DNA from: Spirochaetia bacterium
GTDB taxonomy: Bacteria; Spirochaetota; UBA12135
DNA length: 6,027 bases
Direction: 5' to 3'
Assembly: GCA_003497555.1 (NCBI GenBank)
Contig: DNNS01000243.1
Location: 1-6,027, forward strand
Shown: positions 1 through 6,027 of the stretch, in pieces
How positions within the stretch are numbered: the first letter of the stretch is position 1
Layout: the number at the start of each line of letters is the position of its first letter
The notes under the pieces: generated by a model
What the model was told of the DNA's origin: nothing
The model's database searches: none
Seen by the model: only the letters and a program-made list of their open reading frames with translations
Made by a program: the position numbers and the translations under genes

Positions 1-524
1 TTGGTTATAAGATCAAGCTCGATCATAATGTCATAGGGGCTTTTCCCTGCGCCGGTTTCGGCAGCATCCTGCTTCTTTAAAAATTCCTGTTTCAGGGAAA
101 AATACATTTTCTGCATCATGGTAAGATTGCGGGTAGTTTCCTTCAGTCTTCTGGCTAACAGTTTAATCAGACTCAGGCCTATTTCCGGTTTGGTAAAAAG
201 TACTTTATTTACAAACCCGGCCGGAATTACCAGACAATTACATTCAACTTTGACCCGTACAGTGGCATTGCGTGCTTCATGCAGGATAGACGCCATTTCA
301 CCGAAAAAAACGCCTCGTTGATCAATCTGCGCAACCGGGGATCCGTCAACCAGTACTTCCAGTACTCCGCTGTTAAGAATATATAAATCACGGGAATTTT
401 CTCCCTGCTTGAATAAAACAGCTCCTTTTTTATATCTTTTGTTATAAATCAGCTGGGTTTGTTCTCCCGACAGAGTAGTGAAAGATGCAAATTTTTTAAT
501 TGTTTCTGAAGACTGGTTTTCCAT
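1..524 (-). CDS. Cyclic nucleotide-binding (CNB/CAP_ED) domain protein, partial (C-terminus beyond left edge)
   Basis: Reading the minus strand from the ATG at 524 gives 174 uninterrupted codons to the window edge. Residues about 10-115 form a cNMP-binding beta-roll: the early glycine turn KKGAVLFKQGE (32-42), then LYILNSGVLEVL (47-58), and a well-preserved phosphate-binding cassette FFGEMASILHEARNATV (73-89). In that cassette Gly75-Glu76 and Arg85 match the residues that hold the ribose and phosphate of cAMP/cGMP in CAP and PKA-R, so ligand binding is plausible. After the domain comes a C-helix-like stretch (116-150, LIKLLARRLKETTRN), then a charged tail. No helix-turn-helix is visible in the roughly 60 residues after the roll, where a CRP-type regulator would have one, so this may be a stand-alone CNB or a fusion to something outside the window. 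The start is supported by GGGAA a few bases upstream (weak). It is divergent from the beta-helix gene. The partner or output is unknown. Confidence 0.9.
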   Translation of the reverse strand, partial: MENQSSETIKKFASFTTLSGEQTQLIYNKRYKKGAVLFKQGENSRDLYILNSGVLEVLVDGSPVAQIDQRGVFFGEMASILHEARNATVRVKVECNCLVIPAGFVNKVLFTKPEIGLSLIKLLARRLKETTRNLTMMQKMYFSLKQEFLKKQDAAETGAGKSPYDIMIELDLIT

Positions 525-559
525 AAATTCCCATTTATTGGTTTTTCCGAAATATATCT

Positions 560-588
560 ATAATATCGGCAAAAATGACTGATTTTTC
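560..588 (-). promoter_or_regulatory. Candidate promoter for the CNB-domain gene
   Basis: On the minus strand, TATTAT (565-560) matches the -10 consensus at 5 of 6 positions. A poor -35 candidate (GAAAAA, 588-583) sits 17 bases upstream of it. The start of transcription would lie about 30 bases before the ATG at 524. This is a motif-level guess in very AT-rich DNA, where such matches are common by chance. Confidence 0.25.
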
Positions 589-631
589 ACGCGGAAAATT
601 ATTTTCATCATGGTTATATACACAGATAAAA

Positions 632-665
632 TCTGTATTGTTTAATTTTCATTAAACAATACAGA
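632..665. repeat. Perfect 15-bp inverted repeat with 4-base loop between divergent genes
   Basis: The left arm TCTGTATTGTTTAAT (632-646) is exactly complementary to the right arm ATTAAACAATACAGA (651-665), with TTTC (647-650) between them. The match stops at once on both sides. It lies about 108 bases before the CNB gene start and 187 bases before the beta-helix gene start. It is not followed by a T-run on either strand, and a bidirectional terminator would have no purpose between divergent starts. It could be an operator for a dimeric regulator acting on both promoters, or a structured RNA element. The central TTAAT-N4-ATTAA has the geometry of a Crp/Fnr-family box (FNR: TTGAT-N4-ATCAA) with one change per half; assignment to that family is inference. 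Confidence 0.8.
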
Positions 666-738
666 ACATAGATATTTCCAATTTACTTGTTCTTCCAGGC
701 GAATTTATATTTGTGCTTTTTTATATGATTGGGAAGCT

Positions 739-783
739 CCAACGGGAACAATACTTCCTTGGGCGGTTTTTTCGTTTTTTTTT
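739..783 (+). terminator. Weak hairpin plus T-runs upstream of the beta-helix gene (possible leader terminator)
   Basis: On the plus strand CCAA (739-742) pairs with TTGG (759-762), and GGAA (745-748) pairs with TTCC (755-758) across a 6-base loop, with a 2-base bulge on the left side. After four bases (GCGG) come runs of six T (767-772) and nine T (775-783). This has the outline of an intrinsic terminator, but the stem is bulged and the T-run is offset. No gene lies upstream on this strand, so if real it would end a leader transcript or a small RNA. The T9 run could instead act as an upstream A/T-tract for the promoter of the next gene. Confidence 0.25.
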
Positions 784-825
784 AAAATTAAGCCATATAT
801 TCTGGTATTTTTATCTTTTATCAAT

Positions 826-845
826 TATAATGAATATATAGGAAA
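826..845 (+). promoter_or_regulatory. Candidate -10 and ribosome binding site of the beta-helix gene
   Basis: TATAAT at 826-831 is a perfect -10 hexamer by sequence, but no good -35 is visible about 17 bases upstream, and the resulting leader would be only about 14 bases. AGGAAA at 840-845, six bases before the ATG at 852, is a fair Shine-Dalgarno sequence and supports that start. The RBS is the stronger of the two calls. Confidence 0.35.
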
Positions 846-851
846 TGTCGT

Positions 852-3800
852 ATGAAAAAATACCCAATGTTTTTTTTAATTTTTGCTCATTGTTTTTGCA
901 CTATTTTCTATGTAAAAACCAATGGCGCCGACAATCTTGACGGTAGCTCGGCAGCAAATGCCAAACGTACTATCGACAGCGCAATTACCGCTGCATCCGA
1001 TAATGATGTAATTTATATCAGCGAGGGCTTATATAAAACCAATGAAGGTTTAACCAATTCAAGCTATGGTGTAACTATCAATAAAAACGGCTTGACCCTA
1101 AAAGGCGGTTTTGATCTTGCTTTCAGTTCGCAAAACGGTGAAACCATCATTGACGGGGAAGGACTTTATAAGCGAATTATACAAATCTCCAATCCAAACT
1201 GCACTCTGGAAAAACTCACTATCCTCGGCCGCACCAATTCCGGAACAGCAGCCAGCGGCGACGGCGGAATAATGATTCAAGGCCAATCCTGTCTGATTAC
1301 TAACTGTATTGTTTCCAATAATCTTGGTTTTGGTATTTACATTTCCTCCAGCAGTAACCGTCTTTTTGATGTTATTTCCATAGCAAACCGCCAAAATTAT
1401 ACTGCCAACGGTTGCGGTTTTTATATAGGACAGCCTTTTAATTTTTTAAAAAACTGTAAATCTCTTTACAATGTTCTGACCAGTACCAGTTATCAAGGTG
1501 CCGGTATTGATATCAGCGCCAATTCCAATACTATTGAAGATTGCCAGGTCACAGGAAATACAGGTGGGTCCGGCGCGGGAATAGATATTTATAATTCCAC
1601 GCTCAGCAATACAATTAAAAATATCCTTGTTTCCCAAAATCATTCTGATGGAACAAATCCCAACGGTATCGGCTGCCGTATTGCCGGTAATCTTAACCAG
1701 ATCAGCGGGATATTTTGTTCCAATACATGCACTGATGGTTTCGGCGGCGGAATTTATTGCGGTGGAAATTCCAATTTTATTAATGCAGTTATTTTCAGTA
1801 ATTATGCAGTTGATGAAGGCGGCGGGATTTATTTCAGCGGCATCGGCAATATTTTTACCGGCACGGTAAGCAACAATACTTCTCCTTTATACGGAGGAAT
1901 TTACTTTTATGACAGCGGAAATACCTACAGCGCTGTTATCTCCAATGCCTTAATTGCCGACAACAACACAACAACTTCCGGATCCAGCGGTATTTCCATC
2001 CGGGGAGGAAAAGAAGTGATAATTCAGGACTGCACTATAATTAATAATATTACTGCCAGCCCTGCTTATGACTGTGCAGTTCATTTTGTATCCACAGCAC
2101 TTACCAACTGCCGGATTATCAGTAATACCATGGGCGGCACCAACGGCTCAACCAATACTTTCGGAATACTCGAAAGTGTTGCTGTCAGTAATCACTCCCT
2201 GATTGGTAATACATTTCTGCCTGGACGGCTCGGTTTTCTTTATAAAAATTCTACGGGCGCTATTACTCCGCTTCCCGGTCTGGATATTATTAATACTGCA
2301 AATCATACCAATCATGACGCGGCGGCAGCTTATGGTAATGATATTGGGATACCACGAATTACTGCTCTCCCCGCCTCCTGTACTACCGACAGTGCATTTA
2401 CTTTAACTCTATCTATTAGCGAAAACTGGGGTTATTATTCAACCGTAAGCGCCGGCGGGCCTTTTATTCCGATTACCCCGCCGAGTGTATCCATACCAGT
2501 AACTGCCAGTATTACAATTTTCTGTTTTTCTTCAAATGTCTTTGCTTCAAGTTCTATCGGCTCTTTCACTTATGTTATCACTTCTTTAGTTTCCAATACG
2601 AATATTTTTAACAGCACAACATCACTAATATCAAAAGCCGGCACCTGGAATCTCTCCGGGGTATCGTTATCTCCGTTTACAAGTGATCTTGCTTCGCTTT
2701 TCCCGGAAGTTACCGGCAGCTACGCTTATATCTGGGACGCGCAAAATCAGAATTATACATCAACCGGAGTACTTTCTGCCGGAAAAGGCTTTTGGCTTAA
2801 CCCGATCAGCGACGGAACTCGCTCGGTCAGCGGAACTGCCGCCGGGCAATTTACATCTATCGGTATCAAACTTTTTCCCGGCTGGAATCTGGTAAGCTCT
2901 CCTTATACCTTTTCCTGCAAATATCTGAATATTGCCGCGGAGGCTGACGGAAAAAATTCTGAAACCTGGGAAGCCGGCGCTAACAAGGGAATTGTTGATA
3001 AACGAATCTGGGGATATGACAGCGCGCAGGAAACCTATTATATTACCGATACGCTTGAACCCTGGAAAGGATACTGGGTTTGGTCCCAAGCAGAAAGATA
3101 CCTATACATCAAAGGCAATGATCAGACCAATAATTTCAGGACAAAACGTATTTTTGCTCCGGAAATTAATGCGCAAGATACCGGCTCAGGAGAATGGCAG
3201 GTGCAATTTAACTTTTCAGCGGGAGCAAAAAAAGATTCTCTGAATGTTTTAGGAACAGATAATTCCGCTCTTGATGAGATCGATATAAACGATTCAAGAA
3301 AAATACCGTCCGGCCCCGCTAATTTACCACGGCTCTGCATTGATAATATTCTTTCCTATAGTATTAAAGCTCCGGTAACAAGTATAAAATCCTGGAAAAT
3401 CAGTCTGGAAAACAAGGAGCCTTTTGTTAACGGCGAGTTATCCTGGAATACCGGCCGGGTTTTTGATTGCGGATTATTCTGCACTTTAACTGAAAACGGA
3501 ACGGGAAAAATAATTGAAACCGGTACCAGCGGCAAGTTATCAATTACCGGAGGAAATTCAGGAATAAAACAGGAATATATTTTTACCGCTGCCAAAGATG
3601 ATTACCGCTATATTCTTGAAAACCGAATCGGCATACGCGATGCTAAAGGCGGTTCGCTCTATCGTATCCAAAATGATTATTTAATTTTGGGTTTTTTACC
3701 GCAACCTGATACCGGCGGTACAGCGCGGATTTGCACAGCAGACGGACGCAAGATATGGGAAATGGAATGGGATGACGTATCTGCTGAAACAGTTATTGAA

Positions 3801-3917
3801 AAAAAGATATCGGTAAAAAATCTGCGTTCCGGGCCGTATTTGCTGCTGCTCACATTTAAAAATCCGCTTACCGGGCAGAGAACTACTACCAGAAAGATGA
3901 TTGTGCTGTTCAGATGA
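852..3917 (+). CDS. Secreted modular surface protein: parallel beta-helix, beta-sandwich, two WNL/GYW modules, FlgD/T9SS-like C-terminus
   Basis: A 1021-residue protein starting MKK, with a hydrophobic stretch (about 6-20) and a plausible signal peptidase I site near residues 25-26 (NGA/D). There is no convincing lipobox. Residues about 38-105 look like the cap and first coils of a pectate-lyase-type fold (GSSAANAKRTIDSAI, YISEGLYKT, TIIDGEG). From about 110 to 440 come successive coils in the PbH1/NosD style, with GGIYF/GAGIDI-type strands and SNN/SNT asparagine turns. Residues about 503-585 resemble the chitobiase C-terminal-like beta-sandwich often found in such proteins. Two tandem modules follow: GTWNLSG (597-603) ending GKGFWL, and PGWNLVSSP (676-684) ending KGYWVW (739-744). 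Residues about 776-930 are beta-rich and unassigned. Residues 955-1021 (ICTADGRKIWE, NLRSGPYLLLL, TTRKMIVLF) match the pattern of a FlgD-Ig or T9SS type A-like terminal domain. No catalytic residues can be assigned: it may be an adhesin, a sheath protein or a polysaccharide-binding protein. It ends with TGA; no clear terminator follows. Confidence 0.9.
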   Translation: MKKYPMFFLIFAHCFCTIFYVKTNGADNLDGSSAANAKRTIDSAITAASDNDVIYISEGLYKTNEGLTNSSYGVTINKNGLTLKGGFDLAFSSQNGETIIDGEGLYKRIIQISNPNCTLEKLTILGRTNSGTAASGDGGIMIQGQSCLITNCIVSNNLGFGIYISSSSNRLFDVISIANRQNYTANGCGFYIGQPFNFLKNCKSLYNVLTSTSYQGAGIDISANSNTIEDCQVTGNTGGSGAGIDIYNSTLSNTIKNILVSQNHSDGTNPNGIGCRIAGNLNQISGIFCSNTCTDGFGGGIYCGGNSNFINAVIFSNYAVDEGGGIYFSGIGNIFTGTVSNNTSPLYGGIYFYDSGNTYSAVISNALIADNNTTTSGSSGISIRGGKEVIIQDCTIINNITASPAYDCAVHFVSTALTNCRIISNTMGGTNGSTNTFGILESVAVSNHSLIGNTFLPGRLGFLYKNSTGAITPLPGLDIINTANHTNHDAAAAYGNDIGIPRITALPASCTTDSAFTLTLSISENWGYYSTVSAGGPFIPITPPSVSIPVTASITIFCFSSNVFASSSIGSFTYVITSLVSNTNIFNSTTSLISKAGTWNLSGVSLSPFTSDLASLFPEVTGSYAYIWDAQNQNYTSTGVLSAGKGFWLNPISDGTRSVSGTAAGQFTSIGIKLFPGWNLVSSPYTFSCKYLNIAAEADGKNSETWEAGANKGIVDKRIWGYDSAQETYYITDTLEPWKGYWVWSQAERYLYIKGNDQTNNFRTKRIFAPEINAQDTGSGEWQVQFNFSAGAKKDSLNVLGTDNSALDEIDINDSRKIPSGPANLPRLCIDNILSYSIKAPVTSIKSWKISLENKEPFVNGELSWNTGRVFDCGLFCTLTENGTGKIIETGTSGKLSITGGNSGIKQEYIFTAAKDDYRYILENRIGIRDAKGGSLYRIQNDYLILGFLPQPDTGGTARICTADGRKIWEMEWDDVSAETVIEKKISVKNLRSGPYLLLLTFKNPLTGQRTTTRKMIVLFR

Positions 3918-3998
3918 AATTTTAATATTTCTTTTTGTTCAAGATTTCAGTATCTTTCCAGTAAAACCCGGTAGACCGGATACTCTGATATTGTATAA

Positions 3999-4130
3999 AC
4001 GCATTGTTTTACTGCTTGTATTAGCAATAAATGTCTCATGTCAAGCCTCTTCAAGTACTTCTTTTGTAACGAACAATTCTTCATCTCTGAATCGTTCAGG
4101 TGCAATAATCATCAGTACTTTGCCATACAT
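3999..4130 (-). pseudogene. Truncated DJ-1/PfpI-family gene remnant with in-frame stop
   Basis: From an ATG at 4130 on the minus strand the frame reads KVLMIIAPERFRDEE and then ELFVTKEVLEEA, the typical first beta-strand, loop and first helix of DJ-1/PfpI proteins. The conserved acidic residue of that loop (Glu18 in human DJ-1) is present in the DEE run. The codon after EEA is TGA (4041-4043), where the family usually has Gly (EEAGHEV), consistent with GGA changed to TGA. Reading through gives HETFIANTSSKTMR, still family-like, and then the resemblance ends near 3999. A second stop lies at 3939-3941. The nucleophile-elbow cysteine and the remaining two-thirds of the usual 170-190-residue protein are absent. 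It is convergent with the beta-helix gene, whose stop is about 80 bases away. The family call rests on recognition of the motif, not on a search. GAGAGA just before the ATG could be a remnant RBS. Confidence 0.7.
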
Positions 4131-4144
4131 TCTCTCGCTATTAC

Positions 4145-4249
4145 TCACTTATTGTCGAAACGATCTATTATCATCGGCATCTTAGTCACAATTTCTATCC
4201 AGGTATAAGGATGGAATTTTAAAGCTCTGCTCATGGCGCAAAATACCAT
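4145..4249 (-). other. Short minus-strand open frame, possible relic upstream of the DJ-1 remnant
   Basis: An ATG at 4249 (with a second in-frame ATG at 4234) opens a 34-codon frame containing RALKFHPYTWIEIVTKMP. It ends with TGA at 4145-4147, 14 bases before the start of the DJ-1 remnant. The frame is open upstream as far as 4330, but no start codon or RBS supports a longer gene. The composition looks protein-like, and the placement would fit a small gene or gene fragment in the same lost transcription unit. The opposite strand is also open here (an ATG at 4233 encoding MAQNTMTEFDEKD), so the coding strand is uncertain. I do not recognise either product, and both may be chance. Confidence 0.2.
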
Positions 4250-4350
4250 GACTGAGTTTGATGAAAAAGATACAAAAATTCCGGGCGGTTTGACTGCAGA
4301 ATCCAATTGATTGTATCGGTAACTTTTCAGTTATGATCTGAAAGAGAAAT

Positions 4351-4402
4351 TTGCTTTTTCATCAAAGAAATGATATTCTGGTGTTCAATTAAACATAGAG
4401 GG
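4351..4402 (+). promoter_or_regulatory. Candidate extended -10 promoter and RBS of the CsgG-like gene
   Basis: TTGCTT (4351-4356) and TATTCT (4374-4379) are separated by 17 bases. A TG dinucleotide at 4371-4372 gives an extended -10 (TGnTATTCT). Transcription would start near 4386. GAGGG at 4398-4402, seven bases before the ATG at 4410, is a good Shine-Dalgarno sequence and fixes the start of the gene. The promoter part is a moderate motif match; the RBS is solid. Confidence 0.45.
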
Positions 4403-4409
4403 ATATAGT

Positions 4410-6027
4410 ATGAAAAAATTTATTTTTGTAGTATTTGGTATTTCTTTATTACAGGTATTCGCCACGCGCGTAGCCCTTATTGACTTTAAAGTTAATTCCG
4501 ACAATCCGCAGTATAAGTATTTAGGCAAAGGCTTTTCCGAAATGATAGCTTATGAGGTTAAAAAAGCTCCTAAATTGCAGCTTGTTGAACGCGAGAAGCG
4601 TACTGAAATGCTGAAAGAAATCGAATTCAGTCTAACCGGTCTGGCAGATGAAAAAAATCAGCTTGAAGCCGGAAAAATTTTAGCCTGTGACTATATTATT
4701 TTCGGCGATATCGTGGATATGGCCGGTTCTCTGGTAATCAGCCTGCGTATGACCAGGGTTGAAAGCGGTGAAATTGTCTGGCGCGAACAGCTTTCAGAAA
4801 CTGGAAAGCAATATCCTTATATAAGCGCTTTTTTTGCCAAATCGATTCTTACCAGATTCGGTTTACCGGTTGATAAAACGATCGAGGCAAATTTAAAATC
4901 ACGTAAAACCAAAAATGCTGCGGCTATGATTAGTTTGTCCAAGGGTGTTGACGCTTACGATAAAAAAGACATAAGCAGGGCTAAAAAAGAACTTAATGAT
5001 GCCAAAAACATGGATCCGGAAAACGCTGTGATCAGAGAGTTTCTCAATAAACTTTCCGGAGCAACTTCCAAATTCAAGGTTGTACCCGAAAGGTATATTT
5101 CCATGGTAAACCCTGCGTACCTGGGAGTCTCCAGGCAAGATCGTCTTTACGGATCTTTTTCATTGCTTAGTTTTGATAAAATGCTCACCAGCGATAATAT
5201 GAAACGGGCTGATTGGGTGCGAAAATCTACCGGTTATAACAAAGATGGTTATGGTGCTTATGAACAGGGACATGAAATAGTTGCAGGTTATTCCCTGCCT
5301 GTTGCTCCCGGGTTTGGTCTGGGTTTTGAATACAACATGTTCCAGCATATGGACATGGCAACTTCCGGAGTACGCAGCAGCTCAAGTGGAGACATGTGGA
5401 CATTAGCCAATTATTGCGGTTTATATCACCGTTTTATGCTGACTACAGGTTTTAAACTTGGAGGTAAAGCCGGCTTGGGGCTGGGGGTTTCTGTATTAAA
5501 AAAAGAATTGGGCAGGATTAGCTGGGGTTGGGGCGCCCAGACTCCTCATAATTACGTTTTACGCGGAGCTGATATCGGTAAACAGGGGTGGGAAAAAGAT
5601 TATGACTATGATATTAAATGGGCTTTGGGGGCGGAACTTGGTTTATTATTCAAAAATATCTCCGAAACAGTTTTATTCGATATTCTTGCTGCATATAACC
5701 ATGATAATGCCTGGCAATATGTTAAAAACGAACAAAATTTTAATACTTACCGTGTACCAATTTTTCTGGAAAATACCCTGACCTTTGCGCTTAATGAAAA
5801 ACGCACTTATGTTGTAGCCAAGCAGATTAATGAATATTACTTAGGACGCAGTCAGTATCTTGGAAAGCTCATGCCGGCGCTGGAACAATGGATAGGTGCT
5901 CATTTCTCCATACGTCTTGGAGTTGAGGCCAGTCTGATCAACAGCCCGTCACTTAATAAATTCGGAATCGGTTGTCTGGCCGGAATTACTCCGCGTATTA
6001 AAATACGTAATACTGCAATTGACTTTG
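4410..6027 (+). CDS. Exported CsgG-like domain / TPR / predicted outer-membrane barrel protein, partial (C-terminus beyond right edge)
   Basis: The frame is open for 539 codons to the window edge. Residues 1-18 are a clear signal peptide (MKKFIFVVFGISLLQVFA) with a Val-Phe-Ala cleavage site and no lipobox cysteine. Residues about 20-145 match the CsgG/FlgO/LpoB-type periplasmic domain: the first strand VALIDFKVN, then YLGKGFSEMIAYEV, the family hallmark LVEREKRTEMLKE (about 60-72), a conserved-style AGKILACDYIIFGDI, and RMTRVESGEIVWRE. Residues about 170-212 form one TPR-like helical hairpin (SKGVDAYDKKDISRAKKEL, ending MDPENA). From about 245 the sequence alternates short amphipathic strands rich in Gly, Tyr and Trp with polar loops (LYGSFSLLSF, GFGLGFEYNMF, GGKAGLGLGVSV, LGAELGLLF), as in an outer-membrane beta-barrel. 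The likely location is the periplasm with an outer-membrane anchor. CsgG itself is a lipoprotein secretion pore, but nothing here shows a secretion role. The GAGGG RBS seven bases upstream supports the start. Confidence 0.88.
   Translation, partial: MKKFIFVVFGISLLQVFATRVALIDFKVNSDNPQYKYLGKGFSEMIAYEVKKAPKLQLVEREKRTEMLKEIEFSLTGLADEKNQLEAGKILACDYIIFGDIVDMAGSLVISLRMTRVESGEIVWREQLSETGKQYPYISAFFAKSILTRFGLPVDKTIEANLKSRKTKNAAAMISLSKGVDAYDKKDISRAKKELNDAKNMDPENAVIREFLNKLSGATSKFKVVPERYISMVNPAYLGVSRQDRLYGSFSLLSFDKMLTSDNMKRADWVRKSTGYNKDGYGAYEQGHEIVAGYSLPVAPGFGLGFEYNMFQHMDMATSGVRSSSSGDMWTLANYCGLYHRFMLTTGFKLGGKAGLGLGVSVLKKELGRISWGWGAQTPHNYVLRGADIGKQGWEKDYDYDIKWALGAELGLLFKNISETVLFDILAAYNHDNAWQYVKNEQNFNTYRVPIFLENTLTFALNEKRTYVVAKQINEYYLGRSQYLGKLMPALEQWIGAHFSIRLGVEASLINSPSLNKFGIGCLAGITPRIKIRNTAIDF

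Larger units (their letters stand above)
525..851. other. Divergent intergenic region, 327 bases, no gene seen
   Basis: This AT-rich stretch separates the starts of the CNB-domain gene (minus) and the beta-helix gene (plus). I find no plausible coding frame in it. It holds the palindrome at 632-665, a weak hairpin followed by T-runs at 739-783, and candidate promoter motifs on both strands. A third short segment, TTGTTC at 687-692, is complementary to GAACAA at 746-751 inside the hairpin, so alternative pairings in a transcribed leader are possible. This last point is weak because the matches are only six bases. Confidence 0.6.
3918..4409. other. 492-base region without an intact gene, containing gene debris
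   Basis: Between the beta-helix gene stop and the CsgG-like gene start, no intact gene is seen on either strand. The left half carries the DJ-1/PfpI remnant (3999-4130, minus). The middle holds a short open frame of uncertain meaning (4145-4249). The last 60 bases hold the probable promoter and RBS for the next gene. Two small inverted repeats, CCGG-TAGA-CCGG (3968-3979) and TTTCAG...CTGAAA (4325-4343), lack T-runs and do not look like terminators. A long plus-strand frame over 3901-4185 begins at a TTG inside the preceding gene and runs antisense to the DJ-1 remnant; it is best read as a shadow. Confidence 0.6.

Noticed and set aside
118..321. Plus-strand open frame of 67 codons
   Set aside because: It lies wholly antisense to the CNB-domain gene, whose conserved motifs fix the coding strand.
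576..592. CRP-type operator near TGACTGATTTTTCAC
   Set aside because: Half-sites do not match TGTGA-N6-TCACA in sequence and spacing together.
1263..2170. Repetitive region as a DNA tandem repeat
   Set aside because: The repetition is at the protein level (beta-helix coils with Gly and Asn turns); the DNA copies differ too much to be a tandem repeat or CRISPR-like array.
3968..3979. CCGG-TAGA-CCGG stem as a terminator for the beta-helix gene
   Set aside because: The stem is only four or five base pairs and no T-run follows it.
4041..4043. TGA read as glycine (alternative genetic code, as in Gracilibacteria/SR1)
   Set aside because: The TGA replaces a conserved Gly in the DJ-1 relic, which is suggestive. 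However, the three real coding genes use GGA for Gly freely and contain no internal TGA, the beta-helix gene ends sensibly at a TGA, and the relic is truncated anyway.
3901..4185. Plus-strand open frame of 94 codons beginning at a TTG
   Set aside because: It starts inside the beta-helix gene in another frame, has no RBS, and its hydrophobic Ser/Leu/Ile-rich stretch is the antisense of the DJ-1 relic.
4325..4343. TTTCAG/CTGAAA hairpin upstream of the CsgG-like gene
   Set aside because: A six-base AT-rich stem with no T-run directly after it; such stems are frequent in this composition.
4899..5348. Two minus-strand open frames within the CsgG-like gene
   Set aside because: Both are antisense to a long plus-strand frame with signal peptide, recognisable domain and RBS.

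Overview
The window looks like a piece of chromosome from an AT-rich, Gram-negative-type (diderm) bacterium. The evidence is two predicted exported proteins: a very long beta-helix surface protein with a FlgD/T9SS-like C-terminal domain, and a CsgG-like protein whose C-terminal half reads like an outer-membrane beta-barrel. The style (GWNL/GYW modules, CsgG-TPR-barrel fusion, stand-alone cyclic-nucleotide-binding domain) suits spirochaetes, FCB-group bacteria or uncultured candidate phyla. No RNA marker is present, so the lineage is an inference and is left open. The standard code fits: the one gene that ends inside the window stops at a plausible TGA, and none of the three coding genes has an internal TGA.

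Layout. Positions 1-524 (minus strand) hold the N-terminal 174 codons of a cyclic-nucleotide-binding-domain protein that runs off the left edge. Positions 525-851 are a divergent intergenic region with a perfect 15-bp inverted repeat (632-665), a weak hairpin followed by T-runs (739-783) and weak promoter and RBS candidates. Positions 852-3917 (plus) encode a 1021-residue secreted modular protein: signal peptide, right-handed parallel beta-helix, a beta-sandwich, two tandem W-N-L...G-[YF]-W modules, another beta-rich region and a FlgD-Ig/T9SS-like C-terminal domain. Positions 3918-4409 have no intact gene but contain, on the minus strand, a clear remnant of a DJ-1/PfpI-family gene (about 3999-4130) broken by an in-frame TGA and truncated. 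Positions 4410-6027 (plus) encode the first 539 residues of an exported CsgG-like/TPR/beta-barrel protein that runs off the right edge.

The two plus-strand genes both concern the cell envelope. They are separated by about 490 bases with a gene relic and have their own ribosome binding sites, so an operon is not supported. The CNB-domain protein is divergent from the beta-helix gene; any regulatory link through the palindrome between them is only a hypothesis. I see no mobile element, CRISPR array, rRNA or tRNA. I do not see a convincing new multi-gene system. The points most worth a second look are the palindrome, the DJ-1 relic, and the CsgG-barrel fusion.
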